32,645 bases of DNA, taken from assembly GCA_019307945.1 (NCBI GenBank), contig JAFDIS010000031.1, positions 1 through 32,645 of the forward strand, in the 5' to 3' direction. This document shows positions 23,548 through 30,993 of the stretch, in pieces. Both the position numbers and the translations under genes were made by a program. The notes beneath the pieces are model-generated. The model made no database searches, was not told the origin of the DNA, and was given only the letters and a program-made list of their open reading frames with translations. The stretch comes from Deltaproteobacteria bacterium (lineage in GTDB: Bacteria; Desulfobacterota; DSM-4660; Desulfatiglandales; Desulfatiglandaceae). The number at the start of each line of letters is the position of its first letter. Within the stretch, counting starts at the first letter, position 1.

Positions 23548-24540
23548 ATGAAAGACATCGTGCGACACTATCTCGAGGCACTGGAGGTGGGCCCCAGGCA
23601 GGCCTTTCGCAACCTGGCCCTGTTCCCGCTGCTTTCTGCAGCCACTGCTTCCCTGGATTACCTCCTTCTGGAAGACGCCCTGGCCCAGGGGCTGGTGGAG
23701 GTCCTGGAAAAGGATGAAGAAGGGGCGGTCCCGGAGCTCAAGGTCGTCAACCGCTCCCCCTCCATGGTCCTGATCCTGGACGGCGAGGAGCTGGTGGGGG
23801 CCAAGCAGAACCGGGTGGTGAACACCACCATCCTGATCATGGGCAAAACCACCACCGTGATCCCCGTGAGCTGCGTGGAGCAGGGCAGGTGGTCTTACCG
23901 CGCGCGGAACTTTGAAACCCAGGGCAGGATGCTGCCTCAGCGGCTCCGTGCCGGGAAGGCGCGGCAGGTGAACGAGTCGGTCAGGGCCTTTGGCAAGTTC
24001 CGTTCCGACCAGATCGCCCTGTGGGACGGCATCGCGGAGCAGGCCGAACGGCGCTCCGCCCATTCCCCCACGGGCGCCATGGCCTCCATCTATGAAAAGG
24101 AGCTGCCTAACCTGCAGGAGTTCACGCGGCACTTCAGCCCTGTGGAAGGCCAGGTGGGCGCGGTGTTCCTGATCAACGGGGAGGTGGCGGGACTGGATGC
24201 CTTTGGAAAGCAGGAGACCTTTTCCCGGGCGTTTTCAAAGCTCCTTCCAAGCTACGCCCTGGACGGCCTGGACCTGCTGGAGCCCGGGAAAAAGCACAGG
24301 GTGTTCAAGCGAAAGGTGTCAGCCTTCCTGCGCGCGTCCTGTGACGCCCCCCTCTACCCCCATCCATCCGTGGGGGTGGGGACGGACGTCCGCATGGAAT
24401 CCGAAGATATCGCGGGCTTTGCGTTGGTCCTTGGCAAGGAGCTGGTGCATGTGTCATCCTTTCCGCGGGAAACGAAAGGCGGTTTCATCCGGGCGGGCAT
24501 GAGGTCATATTCCCAGAGGAGGCGAAACCGTGGACTTTAA
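23548..24540 (+). CDS. ARPP-1 domain protein
   Basis: A 330-residue protein of the ARPP-1 family (ARG and rhodanese-phosphatase-associated protein), defined from comparative genomics of conflict systems and without known activity. Hallmarks are an N-terminal LFPLLSA, SLDYLLLEDALAQGLVEV, then PELKVVNRSPSMVLILDGEELVGAKQNR (about 66-93) and IPVSCVEQGRW (about 109-119). No signal peptide or membrane segment is present. AAAGGAGG lies 10 bases before the ATG. It overlaps the next gene by 11 bases and is divergent from the WYL gene, so regulator, ARPP-1 and SLOG-like genes form one module. The function is unknown; the family context points to NAD/ADP-ribose-linked conflict. Confidence 0.85.
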   Translation: MKDIVRHYLEALEVGPRQAFRNLALFPLLSAATASLDYLLLEDALAQGLVEVLEKDEEGAVPELKVVNRSPSMVLILDGEELVGAKQNRVVNTTILIMGKTTTVIPVSCVEQGRWSYRARNFETQGRMLPQRLRAGKARQVNESVRAFGKFRSDQIALWDGIAEQAERRSAHSPTGAMASIYEKELPNLQEFTRHFSPVEGQVGAVFLINGEVAGLDAFGKQETFSRAFSKLLPSYALDGLDLLEPGKKHRVFKRKVSAFLRASCDAPLYPHPSVGVGTDVRMESEDIAGFALVLGKELVHVSSFPRETKGGFIRAGMRSYSQRRRNRGL

Positions 24541-25171
24541 GGGCAGGGGTCACGGCCGCGAAGGACAGGGCAAAGGCACGGATGCCTTTTTAAGGCTCCT
24601 GGGCCGGGGTGATCCCGTGGTCCTCCTGGAAGGGACAAGGAATCTCCCTGAGGGGGACCGCGAAGCCCTGGTGCGCCTCGCGCAAAAGCTCGCTGCCCGC
24701 TATCCCCGCGCCCGGTTCCGGACCGGGAACGCCGCTGGCACGGACGAGGCCTTTGCCCGCGGCGTGGCGAAGGTGGATCCTGGTAGGCTGGAGTTCGTCT
24801 TGCCCTACAGGACCCTGGGGAAGGCCAGGATCCCCCGGGAATCCACCGTTTTTTCCCTCGAAGACATCCAGGGGGAGGAGTGGGACGAGGTCTGCCGCCA
24901 GACCCGGGAGGCAAGCCCGGGGATCGCCTCCCTGGTGGACTTTTATCTGAAGGTGGGTCCCAGGAGCCGGGCGGTCAAGGCGGCCTACCTGTTGCGCGAT
25001 GCCCTCAAGGTGGTGGGTGCGAGGTCCCTGGGGCTTGACCCTGCCTCCATCGGGTTCTTCTACGTGGACGCGGAAAAGCCCCTTTCGGGCGGAACGGGCC
25101 ACACGGTTCGCCTTTGCCGGCAGAACCGGGTGCCCGTGGTGGACCAGGGGAGCTGGATGGGCTGGGCTTGA
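24530..25171 (+). CDS. SLOG-like Rossmann-fold protein
   Basis: A 213-residue protein. The part VVLLEGTRNLPEGDR, then FRTGNAAGTDEAFARGVAKV and FVLPY, follows the SLOG/YspA/DUF2493 layout (strand, GxAxGTD nucleotide-binding loop, strand). The C-terminal GGTGHTVRLCRQNRVPVVD is also typical of SLOG superfamily proteins, which bind nucleotides or their derivatives. Start is GTG 24530 with GAGGAGG seven bases upstream, overlapping the ARPP-1 stop by 11 bases, so the two proteins are made together and may form one sensor or effector. The assignment is by motif pattern, less certain than its neighbours. After it comes a 146-bp gap with the repeated promoter-like element. Confidence 0.65.
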   Translation: MDFKGRGHGREGQGKGTDAFLRLLGRGDPVVLLEGTRNLPEGDREALVRLAQKLAARYPRARFRTGNAAGTDEAFARGVAKVDPGRLEFVLPYRTLGKARIPRESTVFSLEDIQGEEWDEVCRQTREASPGIASLVDFYLKVGPRSRAVKAAYLLRDALKVVGARSLGLDPASIGFFYVDAEKPLSGGTGHTVRLCRQNRVPVVDQGSWMGWA

Positions 25172-25243
25172 GGGTGGGGGGTAGCCGTCCGATCCCCGGT
25201 GTGCCGCCCCCCCCTCCAGATGGACGGATGCTTGCAGTCAGGC

Positions 25244-25288
25244 CGTTAGGCGGGCACCATTTTTTTTATAATTTTATGGGCGTCCCCA
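25244..25288 (+). promoter_or_regulatory. Repeated promoter-like element, copy A (before nuclease operon)
   Basis: This segment matches 30907-30952 at most positions (alignment by eye, one gap). It contains TATAAT (25267-25272) about 46 bases before the nuclease ATG, followed by TTTTATGGGCGTCCCCA, with an imperfect dyad TGGG/CCCA. No good -35 box is visible. Confidence 0.6.
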
Positions 25289-25317
25289 AGAATAAAGAGC
25301 GATGAAGGAGGTGCTCG

Positions 25318-26589
25318 ATGTTCAAATTCATCCACGCCGCGGACATTCACCTGGACAGTCCGTTGCGCAAGCTGGACGCATACGAGGGGGTCCCCGTTGA
25401 GGAACTCCGGAATGCCACCCGCCGTGCGTTCGAAAACCTCGTAGACCTTGCACTGCAAGAAGAGGTGGATTTCCTGGTGATAGCGGGAGACCTGTATGAC
25501 AGCGATTGGAAGGACTACAACACAGGTCTTTACCTTCTTTCCCAACTGGGAAAGCTGCGCGAAGCGAAAATCCCGGTCCTCGTCGTGACAGGGAACCACG
25601 ACGCTCTCAGCAAGATAACGAGGAAACTGAGGATTCCCGGGGGCATCACTCTGTTCCCGTCCAACAAGGCTTCTACAATGGTCCTCGAAGATCTCGGAGT
25701 TGCAGTGCATGGAAGGAGCTTCGGGACCTCTGTGATGAAAAAAAACCTCGCCGTGACCTATCGCGACAGACTCCCGGGTTTTTTCAATTTAGGGATTCTT
25801 CATACATCACTAAACGGGAGGGAGGGCCATGAAACCTATGCCCCGTGCAGCCTCGATGATCTGCTCAGCAAAGGCTACGACTACTGGGCCCTGGGCCACG
25901 CACACCGGCGGGAAATCGTGCACCCTCAGGATCCGGTCGTTGCCTTTTCCGGGAACACCCAGGGTCGGCACGTGAGGGAGACGGGGCCAAAGGGGTGCCT
26001 GCTTGTCAGCGTGGATGATGCGGGCAACCCCACCCTGGAATTCAAGAGCCTGGACGTGGTGCGGTGGGAAAAAGTCCGTGTGGACGCAACGGATCTGGAT
26101 AGCGGCCACGGTGTTGTGGAAAGGGTCACGGAAAACCTTGCGGCATTCATGGAGAACCATGGCGGGTTGCCGCTGATTGCCAGGGTGGAAGTCCATGGCC
26201 GTACACGGGCCCACGCCGAGCTTGCCGGGGACATGGACAGATGGGTCAACGAGGTGCGTTCCGCCGCAATCGACGCCTGCCACGGGAACGCGTGTGTAGA
26301 AAAAGTGCTATTTTTAACCACTGATCCGCCGCGGGAACACCACGGGGTCTTAGAAGAAGGGCCCATAGGCGAGCTTCATCAATACCTGGATGAAATGGAA
26401 TCAGACCCTGAGCAACTGCTCTCCCTCGGCAGCCACCTGGATGAGTTGATGAAAAAGCTCCCCCGTGAGCTCAAGGAAACGGGCGAAAGCATCCGGCCGG
26501 ACGACCCGGCATGGATCGCCGGGGTGGTGAGGGGAATTAGACCCATGTTGATACAAAGACTTCTAAAAAAGGAGGATTCCAGTAAATGA
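25318..26589 (+). CDS. Mre11/SbcD-like DNA repair nuclease (YhaO type)
   Basis: A 423-residue calcineurin-like phosphoesterase. Manganese-binding motifs are all present: DIH (Asp9, His11), GDLYD (Asp58), GNHD (Asn93, His94, Asp95), His162 in GILHTSLNG, and GHAH (His194, His196). The C-terminal region (about 260-423) is the capping and partner-binding part. It acts with the ATPase that follows to process DNA ends. The reading frame overlaps the ATPase start by four bases (ATGA), showing a tight two-subunit complex. AAGGAGGTG lies five bases before the ATG. The set resembles YhaO-YhaN of Firmicutes as well as SbcD-SbcC; here it sits within a defence-like island. Confidence 0.93.
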   Translation: MFKFIHAADIHLDSPLRKLDAYEGVPVEELRNATRRAFENLVDLALQEEVDFLVIAGDLYDSDWKDYNTGLYLLSQLGKLREAKIPVLVVTGNHDALSKITRKLRIPGGITLFPSNKASTMVLEDLGVAVHGRSFGTSVMKKNLAVTYRDRLPGFFNLGILHTSLNGREGHETYAPCSLDDLLSKGYDYWALGHAHRREIVHPQDPVVAFSGNTQGRHVRETGPKGCLLVSVDDAGNPTLEFKSLDVVRWEKVRVDATDLDSGHGVVERVTENLAAFMENHGGLPLIARVEVHGRTRAHAELAGDMDRWVNEVRSAAIDACHGNACVEKVLFLTTDPPREHHGVLEEGPIGELHQYLDEMESDPEQLLSLGSHLDELMKKLPRELKETGESIRPDDPAWIAGVVRGIRPMLIQRLLKKEDSSK

Positions 26590-29500
26590 GAATTCTTCAG
26601 CTCAAGCTCACGGCCTTCGGCCCCTTTACAAACGTGGTGATTGAGCTCGGCGAGCCGGAGAGGGATTTTCACCTGGTCTACGGGCGCAACGAGGCCGGAA
26701 AAAGCTCGGCACTCAGGGGGCTGAAGCAAGCGCTCTTCGGAATCCCCTTGCGCACAGCCGACAACTTTCTCCATCCCCACCTGCAAATGCGCGTCGGGTG
26801 TGTACTGGAGCACAGTGACGGCAGCAGAATCGACTTCGTCCGGCGCAAGGGGAGAAGCAATACCTTGCGGGCAGGCGACGACAAGGACGTGCTTGACGAC
26901 ACGGCCCTGGACAAGTTCCTGGGGGGCATCAGCGAGGAAGTCTTTGAGACCATGTTTGGTCTGGGACACGAAGACCTCGTTCGAGGCGGGCACGAAATCA
27001 TAAAGGGCAGCGGAAAGATAGGACAGGTCCTTTTTGCTGCGGCCTCCGGAATTTCAGATCTACGGCAGGTTCAGCTCCATTTACAAAAAGAAACCGAGGA
27101 ACTTTTTGCTCCATCCGCTTCCAAGAGGGCGATAAACCTGGCCTTTTCAGAGCTGGAGAGGAATCGAAAGAGGCTCAAGGAAGCCGAACTTCCCGCTGCG
27201 GAATGGCTCGAGCATAACCGTGCCTTGAAAGAAGCGCTTTACCAAAAAGAAGAGGCAAACCGGGAGTTTCAGGAAAAAACGAACGAGAAAAGCAGATTGG
27301 AGCGAATCCGGGACGGTTTGCCTCTGATTGGTAGAAGGAAGGAGCTGCTGGAGCAGATCAAGAGCTATGCGGACGCTCTCATTTTACCGGAGGACTTCGG
27401 GAAAAGACGCATTTCTCTTCTTTCAGAGCTCAGGAGCGCTCAGGGCTCGGTGGAGCGGTCTGTCGAAGCCCTCAAGGAGATCGAAAAAGAAACCGCGAGG
27501 CACACGCTTTCCGAACCCATACTGAGGAGCGGGGAGCTGATCGAACAGTTGCATCAACAACTGGGAAGCCACAGAAAGGCCGCCAGGGACCGTGTGGTGC
27601 TTGTGAGGGAAAAAGACCTTTTGCGAAGCGACGCCGGGGAAATCCTCTCCCGGCTGAGCGACGCCCTGTCTCTCGAGGAGGTGTCCAAACTCAGACCCAA
27701 AAGAGCGCAGATGGCTTACATCGAGGAACTCGGCAGCGAATATGAACGCCTCATGACAAAGCGGGAAGGTGTCGAAGAGGAGATCGCAAAGCTTACCAGC
27801 TCCCTTGCCCGTATTCAGGAGGAAATCAAGTCCCTGGGCACTGCGAAACCGGTCAGCGACCTGGTTGGGGTTGTGGATCAGGCACAGGAGTATGCCTCCC
27901 TGGAAACCCACCGCGATTCGGAGCAGCTGGACATCCACAACCTGGAGGAGGTGCTGAGGGAACGGCTGGCACAGCAGCCCCTGGGGCCGGATTCCATTGA
28001 AGAGGTCCCCTCTCTTTCCATTCCATCTTTCGAAAGTATGGACAAGTTCGAAAAGGAGATGGGCGATTTGGACTCGGAACTCAGGCGGGTGCGCGCTGCC
28101 ATGAGGGACGCGGAACAGGATCTGATCCGGATCCAACGGAACATCGAAAGCCTGCGTCTTGAGCAGGAGGTGCCTACTGAAGAAGACCTGGCCGAAGCGA
28201 GAAAATTGAGGGATAGGGGCTGGGCACAAGTGAGGCAAACCCTGCAAGGCGGTGTCCAGGATGCTGGTGAGGTCACAGATTTCATCCATGCCATGAAGCC
28301 GGCAGGCTCCCTGGCGGACGCCTACGAGGCGGCCGTTCAGCAGGCCGACGAGATCGGCGACAGGCTCAGGAGAGAAGCGGACCGGGTTGCCGCAATGGCA
28401 AAGCTCCTGGCAGATGAAAAGAGCAAAAAGGCCGAACTCGAACTCCTGGAAAAAGAACTCCAGGATGCCCGTGAGGCGATGAACCGACTGCGTGCCGAAT
28501 GGAAAGAGTCGTGGAAGCCTTCGGGAATAGAGCCCTTGAGCCCCAGGGAGATGCGCGCATGGGCTCAGGAGCACCTGGCGATTTCGCAGGATCTGCAGAG
28601 GCTCAAAGAGCGCAAGGCAAAACTGGAAGGATTGACGCAAAAAATTGAAAAGTACCGGAAAGACCTGGATCAACGTCTTCAGTCCCTGGGTGAGCCGCCC
28701 TCTGAAAGGGAATCGCTCTCAGCGCTCGTCAAGAAGACAAGCCGCCTCATCAAGGCGCAGGAGGAACGAACGGCCAAAAGAGAAAGTCTTCTTGCCCAGG
28801 AACGGGAAAAGAAAGCCGAGGTGAAGCGGGAACGGGACCGGGCCGGGCGCCTCGACGCGAGGTTCCAGGAGTGGAAGGATCAATGGAAAGAGGCCTTGAG
28901 GCCTTTTGGGCTGGACAGCGATGCCACTCCCACGCAGGCAAGGGCGTTTCTGGAGGGATTGAAGGATCTCTTTGAAAAACTGAAGGAGGCCGAGAACTTA
29001 CAAGAGCGAATCAACGGGATAGACAGGGACGCCGATCAATTTGCCGAAGAGCTGGCAGGTCTTGTAGAGCGGGTTGCCCCCGATCTCGTGGGACAGGCCC
29101 CCGAGCAACAGGCACTGGAGCTGAATGCCAGGCTCAAGCAGGCCCGCGAAGCCAGGGCCGCCCTGGATGGCCTGGAGAAGCAAGGAAAAGCCGAGAAGAA
29201 GAAGCTCGAGGACGCCTGGGGAAACGTCAAGGATGTCAAGGCGAGGCTGGAGACCATGTGTCAGGAGGCAGGCTGCTCCACACCTGAACAACTGGGGGAG
29301 GCCGAGAGGCGCTCGGAGGTCAAGAGAAAGCTTGTATCCGATCTGGAGGAGGTGGAGAAGCAACTCAGGAACCTTGCAAAGGGGGCAACGATCGATGCAT
29401 TTGCTGCCCAGGCGGAAGAAGTTGACCCGGACACGCTGGAAGGCAGGCTTGCGCGCCTGACAGAGAGTATAGAAGAGCTGCAGGAAAAGAGGTCGAGCCT

Positions 29501-30113
29501 TGATCAAACCATAGGGAGCGAAAGAGCAAAGCTCTCGAAATGGACCGGCAGTGCCTCTGCGGCGGAACTGGCCGAGGAGAGGCAGCAGATCCTGGCACGC
29601 CTTGAAGCAGGCGTGGAAAACTACGCCCGGCTCAGAATCGCCTCGGCCGTTCTCGCCCGGGCCATCGAGCGGTACCGGGAAAAACACCAGGGGCCGGTCC
29701 TTGAACTCACAAACAAGCTGTTTTCCAGGCTCACGCTGGGCTCTTTTCAGGGAATCAGGCCCGAATACGATGAACGTGGGGAACCGGTGCTCATGGGGGT
29801 GCGGCAAGGCGGGCAGCAACTGGTCACCGTTGAGGGAATGAGCGATGGTACCGTGGATCAGCTTTACCTGGCACTACGGCTGGCAAGCCTGGAGTCGTAC
29901 CTCGAGAGGAACGAACCCATGCCTTTCATCGTGGATGACATCCTGATCCGCTTTGACAACGACCGGGCCATGGCTGCCCTGGAGGTCCTGGCTGACCTTT
30001 CCAGGAAGACACAGGTGATCTTCTTTACGCATCACAGCCACCTGGTGGAGCTGGCGGAAAAGACCCTCGGGCCTATGATGCCCCGGCATTCATTAGGCCT
30101 GGACCCACATTGA
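26586..30113 (+). CDS. SbcC/YhaN-like AAA/SMC-type ATPase
   Basis: A 1175-residue ATPase. The N-terminus has LQLKLTAFGPF and Walker A GRNEAGKSS (33-41), and an SbcC/YhaN lid region follows with FETMFGLGHEDLVRGGHEII. Residues of about 190-1010 are rich in heptad-like Leu/Glu/Lys, giving a long coiled-coil arm. The C-terminus has the signature-like MSDGTVDQLYLALRLASLE and Walker B FIVDDILIRFDNDRA (Asp1117, Asp1118), then a D-loop/H-loop region FFTHHSHLVELA. It lacks an obvious zinc-hook CxxC in the arm. It should drive the Mre11-like nuclease on DNA ends. Coupled start (ATGA) with the nuclease. Confidence 0.92.
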   Translation: MRILQLKLTAFGPFTNVVIELGEPERDFHLVYGRNEAGKSSALRGLKQALFGIPLRTADNFLHPHLQMRVGCVLEHSDGSRIDFVRRKGRSNTLRAGDDKDVLDDTALDKFLGGISEEVFETMFGLGHEDLVRGGHEIIKGSGKIGQVLFAAASGISDLRQVQLHLQKETEELFAPSASKRAINLAFSELERNRKRLKEAELPAAEWLEHNRALKEALYQKEEANREFQEKTNEKSRLERIRDGLPLIGRRKELLEQIKSYADALILPEDFGKRRISLLSELRSAQGSVERSVEALKEIEKETARHTLSEPILRSGELIEQLHQQLGSHRKAARDRVVLVREKDLLRSDAGEILSRLSDALSLEEVSKLRPKRAQMAYIEELGSEYERLMTKREGVEEEIAKLTSSLARIQEEIKSLGTAKPVSDLVGVVDQAQEYASLETHRDSEQLDIHNLEEVLRERLAQQPLGPDSIEEVPSLSIPSFESMDKFEKEMGDLDSELRRVRAAMRDAEQDLIRIQRNIESLRLEQEVPTEEDLAEARKLRDRGWAQVRQTLQGGVQDAGEVTDFIHAMKPAGSLADAYEAAVQQADEIGDRLRREADRVAAMAKLLADEKSKKAELELLEKELQDAREAMNRLRAEWKESWKPSGIEPLSPREMRAWAQEHLAISQDLQRLKERKAKLEGLTQKIEKYRKDLDQRLQSLGEPPSERESLSALVKKTSRLIKAQEERTAKRESLLAQEREKKAEVKRERDRAGRLDARFQEWKDQWKEALRPFGLDSDATPTQARAFLEGLKDLFEKLKEAENLQERINGIDRDADQFAEELAGLVERVAPDLVGQAPEQQALELNARLKQAREARAALDGLEKQGKAEKKKLEDAWGNVKDVKARLETMCQEAGCSTPEQLGEAERRSEVKRKLVSDLEEVEKQLRNLAKGATIDAFAAQAEEVDPDTLEGRLARLTESIEELQEKRSSLDQTIGSERAKLSKWTGSASAAELAEERQQILARLEAGVENYARLRIASAVLARAIERYREKHQGPVLELTNKLFSRLTLGSFQGIRPEYDERGEPVLMGVRQGGQQLVTVEGMSDGTVDQLYLALRLASLESYLERNEPMPFIVDDILIRFDNDRAMAALEVLADLSRKTQVIFFTHHSHLVELAEKTLGPMMPRHSLGLDPH

Positions 30114-30158
30114 TCTTTTCAAAGGTCAAAACGCTTCATTTGGGAGGGATTCAACGGC

Positions 30159-30734
30159 ATGGGTAATCTTGTGGAAAAAGCGCTTGAGACCGCTGCCATT
30201 GCGCACAGGGACCAGGTCCGCAAGGGCACGAACATCCCTTACATCACGCACCCTTGCGCTGTGGCCCTGATCCTGGCCGCGGCAGGGTGCGGCGAAGAAG
30301 TGGTGGCCGCGGGGCTCCTGCACGACACGGTGGAGGACACGCCCATGAGCCTGGAGGAGATCCGGGAGGGTTTCGGCGAAGGGGTGGCACGGATCGTGGC
30401 GGCCAACACCGAGCCCCCCAAGTCCCTGCCGTGGGAGGAACGAAAAGAGCACACCATCGCTTCCCTTGCGTCCCTGCCCCTGGATGCGCGCCTGGTGATG
30501 TGCGCGGACAAACTCCACAACCTGCGCACCATTGCCGCGGAGCACCGGGAGCTGGGTGAAAAGGTGTGGGAAAGGTTCAAACGGGGCAGGAAGGAGCAGG
30601 AGTGGTATTACCGCGGCCTGGCCAGGGGCCTGTGCCACAGGCCCGACCTGGGCGATTACGCCCCGCTTTTCCGGAAATTCGAGGAGGAAGTGGATGCCCT
30701 GTTTTCCGCTGAACCCGAGGTTGCGCCGGGTTAG
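30159..30734 (+). CDS. HD-domain phosphohydrolase (RelA/SpoT, MESH1-like)
   Basis: A 191-residue HD protein. The metal-binding pattern H...HD...D is complete: His31 in ITHPCAVA, His55-Asp56 in AGLLHDTVEDT, Asp117 in CADKLHNLRT. The layout matches single-domain (p)ppGpp hydrolases such as MESH1 and the hydrolase half of SpoT, with Glu59/Asp60 behind the HD. It would remove a pyrophosphate or phosphate from a nucleotide such as (p)ppGpp. It follows the ATPase by 45 bp on the same strand and may serve as nucleotide effector or off-switch in the island; that role is inference. GGGAGG precedes the ATG. Confidence 0.85.
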   Translation: MGNLVEKALETAAIAHRDQVRKGTNIPYITHPCAVALILAAAGCGEEVVAAGLLHDTVEDTPMSLEEIREGFGEGVARIVAANTEPPKSLPWEERKEHTIASLASLPLDARLVMCADKLHNLRTIAAEHRELGEKVWERFKRGRKEQEWYYRGLARGLCHRPDLGDYAPLFRKFEEEVDALFSAEPEVAPG

Positions 30735-30799
30735 GCCCCTTCGCTTCTTGACTTCCAGGATCGGTTTTATTATGAATCAATTTATCATAACCATTCAAT

Positions 30800-30835
30800 A
30801 ATTGCCTAGGCTTTCGCTGCGCTATTCAGGCAATT
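30800..30835. repeat. Inverted repeat in intergenic region
   Basis: AATTGCCT (30800-30807) and AGGCAATT (30828-30835) are perfect 8-base arms around a 20-base loop, in an AT-rich 259-bp gap between the HD and helicase genes. It is not followed by a T run. It resembles a small palindromic element or the end of a mobile element. Confidence 0.55.
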
Positions 30836-30906
30836 GCGGCCTCAAAGTTCATGGCCAGGGGGCGGTGGCGGACCCTACCCAATTTGCGTTCGAGTCCTTC
30901 TGAGGG

Positions 30907-30952
30907 CGGCTTAGCGGCCACCATTGTTCTTTATGATTTTATGGGCGTGCCC
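30907..30952 (+). promoter_or_regulatory. Repeated promoter-like element, copy B (before helicase gene)
   Basis: Related to 25244-25288. It contains TATGAT (30932-30937), then TTTTATGGGCGTGCCCA, in which TGGGC-GT-GCCCA is a perfect dyad. The helicase ATG lies about 56 bases downstream, similar to the distance in copy A. Confidence 0.6.
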
Positions 30953-30993
30953 ATCTTTTGTCTGTGCATGCAGGGTGGGAGCGTACGAAGCCA

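Noticed and set aside
11219-30853. Shared AAAGTTCATGG at about 11223 and 30844
   Set aside because: Eleven bases without extended similarity; consistent with chance in 32 kb.
30735-30993. Possible integron attC site or tRNA gene at the helicase border
   Set aside because: No attC core triplets, and no cloverleaf or CCA end could be found; only a simple palindrome is present.
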